Below are positions 11,223 through 24,260 of a stretch of 64,000 nt of DNA, piece after piece. The notes beneath the pieces are model-generated. The model had not been told where the DNA came from, searched no databases, and worked only from the letters and a program-made list of their open reading frames with translations. How positions within the stretch are numbered: the first letter of the stretch is position 1; every line of letters starts with the position of its first letter. Made by a program: the position numbers and the translations under genes. Source of the stretch: Megascapheus bottae (Eukaryota > Chordata > Mammalia > Rodentia > Geomyidae); contig JANJXV010000194.1 of assembly GCA_024803745.1 (NCBI GenBank), positions 558,001 through 622,000 on the forward strand, in the 5' to 3' direction.

Positions 11223-14200
11223 AACCTAGTGGAATTGCTGGGTCATAGGGGAGTTCTATGTTTAGCCTTTTGAGGCACTGCCACACTGCTTTACATAGTG
11301 GTTGAACGAGTTTGCACTCCCACCAACAGTGTAGAGTGATCCCTCCTGACCACATCCCCTCCAACATCTGTTGTCATTCGTTTTCCTGATCCTGGCCATT
11401 CTAACTGGAGTGAGGTGGAATCTTAGAGTTGTTTTGATTTGCATTTCTTTTATGTCCAGAGATGTGGAGCATTTCTTCATGTGTCTATAGGCCATTTTTG
11501 TTTCTTCTTCAGAGAAGACTCTCTTTAAGTCTTTGGCCCATTTTTTACTGGGATGGGTGATACTTTGGAGGTTAGTTTTGGAGTGATTCAATTTTTTGAG
11601 TTGTTGATATATTTTAGATATGAGGCCTTTGTCCGTTGTTTGGTTGGTGAAGATCTTCTCCCACTCTGTAGGCTTCCTGATTAGTTTACTAGCTATATCC
11701 GTTGCCATACAAAAGCTCTGCAGTTTAATGCAGTCCCACTTATCCAGCCTTTCTCTGATTTGTTGTGATTCTTGGTCCTTATTAAGAAAGTTTCGACCTG
11801 TGCCAAGTAGGCCTAGTGTATCTCCTATTCCTTCCTGTAAACTTTTCAGTGTGTCAGCTTTTACCTCCAGGTCTTTGATCCATTTGGAGTTAATTCTAGT
11901 GCAAAGTGACAAAGAAGGATCCAACTTTAGTTTTCTGCAGGTGCTTAACCAGTTCTGCCAGCACAACTTGTTGAAGAGGCTATCTTTCTTCCATTCTATG
12001 TTTTTGGCTCCCTTGTCAAAGATTAGGTGGGCATAGGTCTGTGGTTTAATATCTGGGTCCGCAGTTCTATTCCATTGCACTTCAGGCCTGTTCTTGTGCC
12101 CGTACAAGAATTATAGCTCTGTAATAGTGTCTAAAGTTTGGAATTGAAATTCCTCCAGCGCTGTTCTTTCTGCTAAGGAGTGTTTTTGCTAAACGGAGTC
12201 TTTTATTATTCCATATGAAATTTTGAATTGCCTCTTCTATTTCTTTAAAGAATGACGTTGGGGTGGTGATGGGTATTGCATTGAATTTGTAGATAGCCCT
12301 TGGCAAGATTGTCATTTTCACAATGTTGATTCTTCCAATCCAGGAGCATGGGAGGTTTTTCCGTTTCCTTAGTTCTGTTTTAATTTCCGTTTTTAGGGTT
12401 TTAAAGTTTTCATCTAAACGGTCCTTTACATTCTTAGTTAAGCTAATTCCTAGGTACTTTATTTCTTTGAGGCTATTGTGAAAGGAGTTTCTTTCCTGAT
12501 TATTGCCTCGTTCCTCTCACTGTTGGCATAAAGGAAGGCAGTTGATTTGTGAGGGTTGATTTTATGGCCTGCTACCCTTCCAAAGCTTTGAATCAGCTCA
12601 AGGAGCTTGGGAGTAGAGTCTATAGGATACTTTAAATACAGAATCATGTCATCTGCAAAGAGGGATAGTTTTATTTCCTCTTTCCCTACTTGGATCCCCT
12701 TTATGCTTGCTTCTTGCCTTATTGCACTGCCTAGGAATTCTAGTACTAAGTTAAAAAGGAGTGGAGAGAGTGGGCATCCTTGTCTCGTTCCTGATTTTAG
12801 AGGGAATGGCTTTAGATTTTCACCATTAAGTATAATACTGGCAGTGGGTTTCTCATACACTGCCTTTATTACATTGAGAAATGTTCCATGGTTTCCTAGT
12901 TTCTCCACATCTTTTAACATAAAGGAGTTTTGGATCTTGTCAAATGCCTTTCGGCATCTATTGAGACAATCATGTGATTTTTGTCCTTGCTCCTGTTGAT
13001 GTGTCGAATTATATTAATTGATTTGTGTATGTTGAACCAGCTTTGCATCCCTGTAATGAATCCAGTTTGATCATAGTGTATAATTTTTTTGATCAGTTGT
13101 TGTAGACGGTTTGCCAGTATTTTGTTGAGAAGTTTTGCATCGATGTTCATCAAAGAAATGGGTCTATAGTTCTCTTTCTTTGATGAATCTCTGTCTGGTT
13201 TGGGGATGAGGGATATACTGGCTTCACAGCATGAGTTTGGTAAAGAACCTTCATTTTCAATTTCGTTGAAGAGCTTGAGGAGTATTGATGTGAGCTCTGC
13301 TTTGAAGACCTTATAGAATTCAGCTGTGAATCCATCTAGCCCTGGGCTCTTTTTAAGTGGAAGTTGTCTAATTTCCATTTCTATTTCAGAGCTTGAAATA
13401 GGCCTGTTGAGTTGGGTTAGCTCTTCTTGGTTCAGTGTGGGTATGTTAACATTGTCTAGGAATTCATCCATTTCTTCTAGATTCTCAAATTTGTTGGCGT
13501 AAAGGATTGAGAAGTATTCCCTCATGATATTCTGGATCTTGGTAATTTCTGTCGTGATATTACCATTTTCATCTGCGATTTTGTTTATTTCGATATACTC
13601 TCTTCTTTTTTTGGTAAGATTTGCTAAGGGCTTGTCAATTTTGTTAATTCTTTCAAAGAACCAACTCCTTGTTTTGTTGATTCTTTGTATAGTTTTTTTT
13701 ATTCCAAATCATTTAATTCTGCTTTGATTTTAATAATTTGCTTTCTCCTAATGGGTTTAGGGTTGGTTTGTTGCTCTTTTTCCAGGAGGTTCAGGTGAGA
13801 CATTAACTAGTTGGTTTGCCATTTTTCCAACTTGCTGTTGTGGGCACTCAGCGCTATAAATTTTCCTCTGAGTACTGCCTTTGTTGTGTCCCTCAGGAGT
13901 TGATATTTGTGTGCTCCTTATTGTTAAATTTCATAAACAGTTGGATATCTGTTCTGATCTCTTCGATTACCCATTGTTTTTGATTCAACAATGTGTTGTT
14001 CAGTCTCCATGAGTTACAAGGTTTTCGTTGGTGGAGATGTGTGTTCAGTTCCAATTTGATGCCTTTATGGTCTGAGAGTGTGCATGGAATAATTTCAGTG
14101 TTTCTGAATCTGTCCAGGTTTGTTTTATGGCCTAAGATGTGGTCTATTTTGGAAAATGTTCCATGTGCTGCTGAGAAAAACGTATATTGTGTTGTTACTG

Positions 14201-16660
14201 GGTGGAATATTCTGCAGATGTCTGTTAGATCTAGTTGGTCTATATAGTTGTTCACTTCTAAGGTTTCCCTGTTGAGTTTTTGCCTTGTTGATGTGTCCAT
14301 AGGTGAGAGTGGTGTGTTAAACTCACCAACAATCACTGTATTTCGATCTATGTATGGTTTCAGTGTAAGTAAAGTTTGCTTGATGAAGTTTGGAGCTCCG
14401 GGATTGGGTGTGTAAATATTTAGGATCGTTATGTCTTCCTGGAGGAAAGATCCCTTTAGTAGTATGTAGTAACCTTCTTTGTCTTTTCTTACTAATTTTA
14501 GTTTGAAGTCTATTGTATCTGATATGAGGATGGCAACTCCAGCCTGTTTATGGGGTCAGTTAGCTTGATAGAGTTTATTCCAACCTCTCACTTTCAAAAG
14601 ATGATTGTTTTTGGGTAAGATGTGTCTCTTGAAGACAGCAGAACGATGGCTCTTGCTTTTTGATCCAACTAGACAGCCTATGCCGTTTAATTGGAGAGTT
14701 AAGTCCATTGATATTGAGAGTTAGGATTGAGAGATATTTATTAGTTCCTACCATTTTTAAAAGCTTTTAGTAGGGCCTGTGTCTTGACAGTTCTTGTGGT
14801 CCTAAGATGGTATGCTGTTTAGGTGCCATTTCTTTCCCTATGTTGAATTTATTTTCGTTTTTTATGTATAGAGCATCTTTGAGAATTTTCTGTAGTGTTG
14901 GTTTTGTTTCGACATATTGTTGCAGCTTTTCCCTGGAATGGAATGTTTTTATTGTTCCCTCAGTTATGAATGAGACCTTAGCTGGCTACAGTATTCTTGG
15001 TTGGTAGTTATTTGATTTACGGGCATGACATATATGCTTCTAGTCACTTCGTGCTTGCATGATCTCTGCTGAGAAATCTGGGGTTATTCTGATTGGTTTG
15101 CCTTTATAGGTTACTGATCCCTTTTCCCTGGCTGCCTTTAGGATCTTTTCTTTCGTTTCTATTGATCCAGTTCAGATCACAATGTGGAGGTGGGATGTTC
15201 TTTTCTGGTCAGGTCTGTTTGGGGTTCTAAAGGCTTCCCGTATCTGGATGGGCCTGCCCTTCTGGATATTTGGGAAATTCTCTGAGATGATTCCCTGAAG
15301 TATATTTCCAATACCATTGACCTCTTTCTCCACGCCCTCCTCAATACCAACTAGCGTTAAATTAGGCTTCCTAATAGTATCTTGGACCTCCTGAAGCGCT
15401 CACTCATATTTCCTAGATTTGGATTGACTCATTTTCTGTTTTTTATAATACCTAAATTATCTTCAGCCCCAGAAATTCTCTCCTCTGCATTGGCTAACCT
15501 GCTATCAAAGCTATCTACTTTATTTTTCATCTCCCTTGCTTCTAATCGCTCACTTTTGATGCCTTGCATCTCTTGTTTTAGATCATGTATGGATTTCTTT
15601 ATCTCCTTGATTTCCTTTTGAGTGGTTAGCTCAGTAGCTTTATTTTCTTTAGACATTTGCTGGAGTTTGGTGACGCTTTTATTTGTGGATTCTATGAATT
15701 CTTCCATCTTTCTTTGAAAAACCTTTAATATGGCCTCCTTTATGGCTTCTTCTTTTTCACTTATCACCTTTTTTTTTTGCTTTCCTCTTGTTCAGCTATG
15801 GCTTCCTCCATTATCTCTTTCTTTATATTTTCACATTTTTCATTAATGATGTTTATCAATTGCATTTGTGTAGCACTTGGAAGACTCTCCTCTAGGTTTG
15901 CCAGTGACTGTTCCATTGTCTGTTTACATTGATGGGGGATGTTGTTTCTTGATTTGACATTTTTCTTGAGTTTCTTGTTCTGCCCATTTGAAAATGGGAG
16001 CAAGATTACTACTAAATACGATTATAGTTTTTCAGATATAACCAACCTAGACCTCTGTAGCTGGCAGACACTAGATGTTCACAAGTTTTGATTGGTATTA
16101 TCACTCTTTCTTTTTGTGCACTTACAGACCAGTCTAATACAACCACTGATAAGCGATTTATACCCAAAACAATAAGCCTCTCAATCCAATCTCTATTGTC
16201 TTTAAGTCCCTCTGAGCCTAGAGAATAATTAACCACCTACATATACAATATTGCTCAACAGCCATCAAGTGTAGATCCGTGCAGTATAAGGGTTGAAAGA
16301 CGAGCAGAGGTCCAGAGATAGAATAAAAGAATGAGAGAGGTCAGGGGAGGTACAAGAGGATTAACGTAGGAGTGTAAGAATATTGTAGTCATGAAGAAAA
16401 GGTATAGCATAAGGATAACTGACCTATGTTGGTAAGTAGGTAGCATATTGAGTACAAAGTTTGTAAAGTATTAGAATAAAACTTATGTGTTGCTGCACGA
16501 CTAGCTCTTAGCCCAACCAGAGGCCTCACAGTGGACCATGGGATGGATCTGTTTTTCTTGTCTACGTTGAGGGAAAGGGGTATTTCACAAGATGCAGAAG
16601 CAAAGATTTCAGAAGCAAATGCTGTGAGTGAATTAGCTCGTAAAAAGCATTTTTATTTTC
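11223..16660 (-). mobile_element. L1 copy 1 (L1_1) of the tandem array, 3' truncated
   Basis: A minus-strand L1 running from within the ORF2 C-terminal region (11223) through reverse transcriptase (about 12460-13530), endonuclease (about 13890-14754), ORF1 (about 15040-15987) and 5' UTR (to about 16660). The ORF2 3' end and 3' UTR are missing at the left breakpoint. ORF2 is broken into several frames: an 11-bp net loss near 12100 and a deletion at about 12950 shift the frame. Both changes recur in L1_2, showing the copies arose by DNA duplication. Not mobile. Confidence 0.92.
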
Positions 16661-16664
16661 TTTT

Positions 16665-16860
16665 ATCTTTCTGCCAGTCTTGGGGCTTGAATTCAGGGCC
16701 TGAGCACTGTCCTCGGGTTTTCTCAAGTCTAGCCCTCTGCCACTTGAGCCACAGTTCCACATCTAGATTTTCTATCTATGTGATACTGAGCAATCAAACC
16801 CAGATCTTCATGGATGCTAGGCAAGCACTCTACCACTATGCCAAACTCTCAACCCTGACA
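16665..16860 (-). repeat. SINE, ID-like dimer, at the L1/flank border
   Basis: Reverse-complement dimer: ggggcttgaattcagggcct, gccacttgagccacagttcc, then gctaggcaagcactctacca. The same insertion sits at 24065-24260 and 47330-47517, so it predates the duplications. Confidence 0.88.
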
Positions 16861-17910
16861 TAGTAATTATAAAGTCATCATCATCATATCAAAATATCCT
16901 TTCTCCCACAAAGAATGAACACTTATCTATGTGTGTAATGCTTTTTTTTAAATTTCACTAATTCTTCTGTGTTTTTTCCTCTTGCATTTTTTACACATGA
17001 CAGCAAAGCTAATCATTAGGAAAAAGTTGATTAGGATATAGAAACCTAATAATATCCTAGTAGATTGACGTCAAAAATATGTGCAAGATTCCCTGTGTGT
17101 TTGACCTAGTGGTAGAGTCCTTGGCTACCACGCAAAAAGACTCAGGTTTGATTCCTCATTACCAATTACATAGAAAACGCTGCAAGTGGTGCTGTGGCTC
17201 GGTGGGACAGGTAAAGCCTAAAGAAAGCCCAAGAACAATGTTCACACTCTGAAGTCAAGTCCCAAGACTAGCAAAAACAAAAAAAATTCGACAAGGGGCA
17301 AAATGCAGGCAGAGAAGGCACGGTGAAGCAAATGTTTTGTAAAGGATGAGGGCAATATTGACCCTTAAGTTTGGATCTTACCTAAGAAAGGCTCCTTGAG
17401 CCTGAGACCAGACTGGTAGTTGGGCCTAGTGGAAGACATTGGGATTGGACCAATAAGGTGTGCTGTTTACTACATCCACATGTATATTGTGAGATTGGAG
17501 GAGAGATTCAGCCTCCAGTATGTCTTTGGTGAGGTCTTCTGTGAGCAAGGATCTTTGGTCATTGGGCCCTGAAAGGTGACCCTGCCTCCCTCACAATGGA
17601 ACAGAATATGGAACCCTGGTAACCAAGCCACTGTAACTAACAACCAACTCAAGCCAGCTCACTTGGCCTGTGGCTCAGGAGGAAGAAAGATGTTGCTGTG
17701 CTGTTGCCAAAAGTCAGGAAACTCGAGTCTCAGGCATGGAAGTTGTGGCTGTCTTACTCGAAGATGTACATGCTAGATCATTGCCAAGCCACAAATCCAG
17801 TATAACAGGCCTTTCTCTAAGAAGGCCAGGAAAACCCAGGGCAATCAGATGAGGTATATTTCTAAGAAGAAATATATTTGACCACATCATCCTCCCAACA
17901 CACTACAACT
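16861..17910. repeat. array flank copy F1 (non-L1 part of the 7.4-kb unit)
   Basis: About 1.05 kb of non-L1 sequence lying between the 5' end of L1_1 and the 3' end of L1_2. Copies are at 24261-25315 and 47518-48504, and an inverted homologue at 39570-40570. It holds one forward ID-like dimer. Open frames of about 60 codons on both strands (17470-17852) are short and unsupported. Confidence 0.85.
17095..17285 (+). repeat. SINE, ID-like dimer, within flank F1
   Basis: Forward: gtttgacctagtggtagagt, caagtggtgctgtggctcg, ending caagtcccaagactagc plus A-run. The orthologous copy in the inverted flank is at 40165-40350. Confidence 0.8.
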
Positions 17911-18326
17911 TTCTTTTTTTTAATTTTATTATTGTAATTAGTAAAAGGGTTACATGATATTTGCCAGATAGAAGGTGCATTAATTCACATACATTGATAC
18001 CCTTTCACATGTCTTGGTACCCATTTCCCTCCAACCCCAAACCCCCCACCCGTCTTGGTTTTCCCCCCTTCCCTATCAAATTTCAAATATCCAAATACAA
18101 ATAAATTCAATATAACAGATAACAAAGTGAGATACTATACCAATATGGGATAACCAAGGGACAGCAAGCGAGATGAGAGACAACATAGTACATTAAGGAC
18201 AACAATCATTCATTATGTGGCTTTTGTTTCAATACCATGGAGGTCCTTTCGATTAGCTTCACATTATTTGGCCTTATATATGGCCTTTTCTCTATTGCAA
18301 ATCTCTGCTAGTAGAGCCCAAGGTTT

Positions 18327-21300
18327 CTACTGATTATGACGAATGAGGGAAACCACTGAGCCTAAGTTCCTTTGAGTCTGGCTTACATCACTTTATATGA
18401 TTTGTTCTAAGTCTTTCCATTTCCTAACAAATGGGGCGATGTCATTCTTTCTGACAGCAGCATAGAATTCCATTGTGTACAAATACCACAACTTGTTGAT
18501 CCACTCATCAACTGAGGGACATCTGGGTTGGTTCCATACCTTTGCTATGGAGAATAGTGCTGCAATGAACATTGTTGTGCTAGTGGGTTTAGTATGCCCT
18601 TGTTTCTGGATTGTTGGGTAAATGCCAAGTACTGGAATTGCTGGGTGATAGGGGAGTTCTATGTTTAGCCTTTTGAGGCACTGCCACACTGCTTTACATA
18701 GTGGTTGAACGAGTTTGCACTCCCACCAACAGTGTAGAGTGATCCCTCCTGGCCACATCCCCTCCAGCATCTGTTGTCATTCGTTTTCCTGATCCTGGCC
18801 ATTCTAACTGGAGTGAGGTGGAATCTTAGAGTTGTTTTGATTTGCATTTCTTTTATGACCAGAGATGTGGAGCATTTCTTCATGTGTCTATAGGCCATTT
18901 TTGTTTCTTCTTCAGAGAAGATTCTCTTTAAGTCTTTGGCCCATTTTTTACTGGGATGGGTGATACTTTGGAGGTTAGTTTTGGAGTGATTCAATTTTTT
19001 TGAGTTGTTGATATATTTTAGATATGAGGCCTTTGTCCGTTGTTTGGTTGGTGAAGAACTTCTCCCACTCTGTAGGCTTCCTGATTAGTTTACTAGCTAT
19101 ATCCGTTGCCATACAAAAGCTCTGCAGTTTAATGCAGTCCCACTTATCCAGCCTTTCTCTGATTTGTTGTGATTCTTGGTCCTTATTAAGAAATTTTCAA
19201 CCTGTGCCAAGGAGGCCTAGTGTATCTCCTATTCCTTCCTGTAAACTTTTCAGTGTGTCAGCTTTTACCTCCAGGTCTTTGATCCATTTGGAGTTAATTC
19301 TAGTGCAAGGCGACAAAGAAGGATCCAACTTTAGTTTTCTGCAGGTGCTTAACCAGTTCTGCCAGCACAACTTGTTGAAGAGGCTATCTTTCTTCCATTC
19401 TATTTTTTTGGCTCCCTTGTCAAAGATTAGGTGGGCATAGGTCTGTGGTTTAATATCTGGGTCCGCAGTTCTATTCCATTGCACTTCAGGCCTGTTCTTG
19501 TGCCCGTACAAGAATTATAGCTCTGTAATATTGTCTAAAGTTTGGAATTGAAATTCCTCCAGCGATGTTCTTTCTGCTAAGGAGTGTTTTTGCTAAACGG
19601 GGTCTTTTATTATTCCATATGAAATTTTGAATTGCCTCTTCTATTTCTTTAAAGAATGACGTTGGGGTGGTGATGGGTATTGCATTGAATTTGTAGATAG
19701 CCCTTAGCAAGATTGTCATTTTCACAATGTTGATTCTTCCAATCCAGGAGCATGGGAGGTTTTTCCGTTTCCTTAGTTCTGTTTTAATTTCCGTTTTTAG
19801 GGTTTTAAAGTTTTCATCTAAATGGTCCTTTACATTCTTAGTTAAGCTAATTCCTAGGTACTTTATTTCTTTGAGGCTATTGTGAAAGGAGTTTCTTTCC
19901 TGATTATTGCCTCGTTCCTCTCACTGTTGGCATAAAGGAAGGCAGTTGATTTGTGAGGGTTGATTTTATGGCCTGCTACCCTTCCAAAGCTTTGAATCAG
20001 TTCAAGGAGCTTGGGAGTAGAGTCTATAGGATACTTTAAATACAGAATCATGTCATCTGCAAAGAGGGATAGTTTTATTTCCTCTTTCCCTACTTGGATC
20101 CCCTTTATGCTTGCTTCTTGCCTTATTGCACTGCCTAGGAATTCTAGTACTAAGTTAAAAAGGAGTGGAGAGAGTGGGCATCCTTGTCTCGTTCCTGATT
20201 TTAGAGGGAATGGCTTTAGATTTTCACCATTAAGTATAATACTGGCAGTGGGTTTCTCATACACTGCCTTTATTACATTGAGAAATGTTCCATGGTTTCC
20301 TAGTTTCTCCACATCTTTTAACATAAAGGAGTTTTGGATCTTGTCAAATGCCTTTCGGCATCTATTGAGACAATCATGTGATTTTTGTCCTTGCTCCTGT
20401 TGATGTGTCGAATTATATTAATTGATTTGTGTATGTTGAACCAGCTTTGCATCCCTGTAATGAATCCAGTTTGATCATAGTGTATAATTTTTTTGATCAG
20501 TTGTTGTAGACGGTTTGCCAGTATTTTGTTGAGAAGTTTTGCATCGATGTTCATCAAAGAAATGGGTCTATAGTTCTCTTTCTTTGATGAATCTCTGTCT
20601 GGTTTGGGGATGAGGGATATACTGGCTTCACAGCATGAGTTTGGTAAAGAACCTTCATTTTCAATTTCGTTGAAGAGCTTGAGGAGTATTGATGTGAGCT
20701 CTGCTTTGAAGACCTTATAGAATTCAGCTGTGAATCCATCTAGCCCTGGGCTCTTTTTAAGTGGAAGTTGTCTAATTTCCATTTCTATTTCAGAGCTTGA
20801 AATAGGCCTGTTGAGTTGGGTTAGCTCTTCTTGGTTCAGTGTGGGTATGTTAACATTGTCTAGGAATTCATCCATTTCTTCTAGATTCTCAAATTTGTTG
20901 GCGTAAAGGATTGAGAAGTATTCCCTCATGATATTCTGGATCTTGGTAATTTCTGTCGTGATATTACCATTTTCATCTGCGATTTTGTTTATTTCGATAT
21001 ACTCTCTTCTTTTTTTGGTAAGATTTGCTAAGGCTTGTCAATTTTGTTAATTCTTTCAAAGAACCAACTCCTTGTTTTGTTGATTCTTTGTATAGTTTTT
21101 TTATTCCAAATCATTTAATTCTGCTTTGATTTTAATAATTTGCTTTCTCCTAATGGGTTTAGGGTTGGTTTGTTGCTCTTTTTCCAGGAGGTTCAGGTGA
21201 GACATTAACTAGTTGGTTTGCCATTTTTCCAACTTGCTGTTGTAGGCACTCAGCGCTATAAATTTTCCTCTGAGTACTGCCTTTGTTGTGTCCCTCAGGA

Positions 21301-22156
21301 GTTGATATTTGTGTGCTCCGTATTGTTAAATTTCATAAACAGTTGGATATCTGTTCTGATCTCTTCGATTACTCATTGTTTTTGATTCAACAATGTGTTG
21401 TTCAGTCTCCATGTGTTACAGGGTTTTCGTTGGTGGAGATGTGTGTTCAGTTCCAATTTGATGCCTTTATGGTCTGAGAGTGTGCATGGAATAATTTCAG
21501 TGTTTCTGAATCTGTCCAGGTTTGTTTTATGGCCTAAGATGTGGTCTATTTTGGAAAATGTTCCATGTGCTGCTGAGAAAAACGTATATTGTGTTGTTAC
21601 TGGGTGGAATATTCTGCAGATGTCTGTTAGATCTAGTTGGTCTATATAGTTGTTCAGTTCTAAGGTTTTTCTGTTGAGTTTTTGCCTTGTTGATCTGTCC
21701 ATAGGTGAGAGTGGTGTGTTAAACTCACCAACAATCACTGTATTTCGATCTATGTATGGTTTCAGTGTAAGTAAAGTTTGCTTGATGAAATTTGGAGCTC
21801 CGGGATTGGGTGTGTAAATATTTAGGATCGTTATGTCTTCCTGGAGGAAAGATCCCTTTAGTAGTATGTAGTAACCTTCTTTGTCTTTTCTTACTAATTT
21901 TAGTTTGAAGTCTATTGTATCTGATATGAGGATGGCAAGTCCAGCCTGTTTATGGGGGCAGTTAGCTTGATAGAGTTTATTCCAACCTCTCACTTTCAAA
22001 AGATGATTGTTTTTGGGTAAGATGTGTCTCTTGAAGACAGCAGAACGATGGCTCTTGCTTTTTGATCCAACTAGACAGCCTATGCCGTTTAATTGGAGAG
22101 TTAAGTCCATTGATATTGAGAGTTAGGATTGAGAGATATTTATTAGTTCCTACCAT
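18327..22156 (-). pseudogene. L1_2 ORF2 (endonuclease/reverse transcriptase), frameshifted
   Basis: ORF2 supplies the nicking endonuclease and reverse transcriptase for target-primed reverse transcription. The span of 3830 bp fits the usual 1275-codon ORF2. The endonuclease N-terminal part is at 21373-22156, reverse transcriptase at about 19863-20929 with the F-A-D-D catalytic motif near 20050, and the cysteine-rich C-terminal part (C-x3-C, H-x4-C type) at 18393-18994. At least five frame breaks occur, including ones near 19500, 20330 and 20930-21373. Confidence 0.9.
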
Positions 22157-22399
22157 TTTTAAAAGCTTTTAGTAGGGCCTGTGTCTTGACAGTTCTTGTG
22201 GTCCTAAGATGGTATGCTGTTTAGGTGCCATTTCTTTCCCTATGTTGCATTTATTTTCGTTTTTTATGTATAGAGCATCTTTGAGAATTTTCTGTAGTGT
22301 TGGTTTTGTTTCGACATATTGTTGCAGCTTTTCCCTGGAATGGAATGTTTTTATTGTTCCCTCAGTTATGAATGAGACCTTAGCTGGCTACAGTATTCT

Positions 22400-23388
22400 T
22401 GGTTGGTAGTTATTTGATTTACGGGCATGACATATATGCTTCTAGTCACTTCGTGCTTGCATGATCTCTGCTGAGAAATCTGGGGTTATTCTGATTGGTT
22501 TGCCTTTATAGGTTACTGATCCCTTTTCCCTGGCTGCCTTTAGGATCTTTTCTTTCGTTTCTATTGATCCAGTTCGGATCACAATGTGGAGGTGGGATGT
22601 TCTTTTCTGGTCAGGTCTGTTTGGGGTTCTAAAGGCTTCTCCTATCTGGATGGGCCTGCCCTTCTGGATATTTGGGAAATTCTCTGAGATGATTCCCTGA
22701 AGTATATTTCCAATACCATTGACCTCTTTCTCCACGCCCTCCTCAATACCAACTAGCGTTAAATTAGGCTTCCTAATTGTATCTTGGACCTCCTGAAGCG
22801 CTCACTCATATTTCCTAGATTTGGATTGACTCATTTTCTGTTTTTTATAATACCTAAATTATCTTCAGCCCCAGAAATTCTCTCCTCTGCATTGGCTAAC
22901 CTGCTATCAAAGCTATCTACTTTATTTTTCATCTCCCTTGCTTCTAATCGCTCACTTTTGATGCCTTGCATCTCTTGTTTTAGATCATGTATGGATTTCT
23001 TTATCTCCTTGATTTCCTTTTGAGTGGTTAGCTCAGTAGCTTTATTTTCTTTAGACATTTGCTGGAGTTTGGTGACGCTTTTATTTGTGGATTCTATGAA
23101 TTCATCCATCTTTCTTTGAAAAACCTTTAATATGGCCTCCTTTATGGCTTCTTCTTTTTCACTTATCACCTTGTTTTTGCTTTCCTCTTGTTCAGCTATG
23201 GCTTCCTCCATTATCTCTTTCTTTATATTTTCACATTTTTCATTAATGATGTTTATCAATTGCATTTGTGTAGCACTTGGAAGACTCTCCTCAAGGTTTG
23301 CCAGTGACTGTTTCATTGTCTGTTTATATTTGGTGGGGGATGTTGTTTCTTGATTTGACATTTTTCTTGAGTTTCTTGTTCTGCCCAT
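22400..23388 (-). pseudogene. L1_2 ORF1 (RNA-binding chaperone), frameshifted
   Basis: The N-terminal 185 codons (22831-23388) are rich in Glu/Lys heptads, the ORF1 coiled coil. The C-terminal RNA-binding part lies at 22442-22735 in another frame. A frame break near 22740-22830 separates them and an early stop ends the C-terminal part. The start at 23388 (M-G-R-T-R-N) is also visible in L1_4. Confidence 0.85.
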
Positions 23389-24064
23389 TTGAACATGGGA
23401 GCAAGATTACTACTAAATACGATTATAGTGTTTCAGATATAACCAACCTAGACCTCTGTAGCTGGCAGACACTAGATGTTCACAAGTTTTGATTGGTATT
23501 ATCACTCTTTCTTTTTGTGCACTTACAGACTAGTCTAATACAACCACTGATAAGCGATTTATACCCAAAACAATAAGCCTCTCAATCCAATCTCTATTGT
23601 CTTTCAGTCCCTCTGAGCCTAGAGAATAATTAACCACCTACATATACAATATTGCTCAACAGCCATCAAGTGTAGATCCGTGCAGTATAAGGGTTGAAAG
23701 ACGAGCAGAGGTCCAGAGATAGAATAAAAGAATGAGAGAGGTCAGGGGAGGTACAAGAGGATTAACGTAGGAGTGGAAGAATATTGTAGTCATGAAGAAA
23801 AGGTATAGCATAAGGATAACTGACCTAAGTTGGTAAGTAGGTAGCATATTGAGTACAAAGTTTGTAAAGTATTAGAATAAAACTTATGTGTTGCTGCACG
23901 ACTAGCTCTTAGCCCAACCAGAGGCCTCACAGTGGACCATGGGATGGATCTGTTTTTCTTGTCTACGTTGAGGGAAAGGGGTATTTCACAAGATGCAGAA
24001 GCGAAGATTTCAGAAGCAAATGCTGTGAGTGAATTAGCTCGTAAAAAGCATTTTTATTTTCTTT

Positions 24065-24260
24065 TATCTTTCTGCCAGTCTTGGGGCTTGAATTCAGGGC
24101 CTGAGCACTGTCCTCGGGTTTTCTCAAGTCTAGCCCTCTGCCACTTGAGCCACAGTTCCACATCTAGATTTTCTATCTATGTGATACTGAGCAATCAAAC
24201 CCAGATCTTCATGGATGCTAGGCAAGCACTCTACCACTATGCCAAACTCTCAACCCTGAC
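24065..24260 (-). repeat. SINE, ID-like dimer (duplicate of 16665-16860)
   Basis: Identical in position and nearly identical in sequence to the copy beside L1_1, as expected from duplication of the unit. Confidence 0.88.

Larger units (their letters stand above)
17911..24060 (-). mobile_element. L1 copy 2 (L1_2), essentially full length
   Basis: Minus-strand L1 with 3' UTR 17911-18326 (the T-run at 17911 is its poly-A end), ORF2 18327-22156, ORF1 about 22400-23388 and 5' UTR to about 24060. It is almost base-for-base equal to L1_1 over the shared part. The poly-A end abuts the same flank position in every unit. Both reading frames are broken, so it is inactive. Confidence 0.93.

Noticed and set aside
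12607..12999. 130-codon plus-strand frame repeated identically at 20011-20403
   Set aside because: It is the reverse strand of the L1 reverse-transcriptase region; its conservation reflects the DNA duplication, not selection.
16665..16860. tRNA gene
   Set aside because: The sequence is an ID-like SINE dimer; tRNA resemblance is by descent and no complete cloverleaf is present.
17470..17852. Small conserved ORFs in the array flank (also at 24870-25255)
   Set aside because: About 60 codons on both strands, conserved only because the whole unit was duplicated; no start context, domain or splice support.
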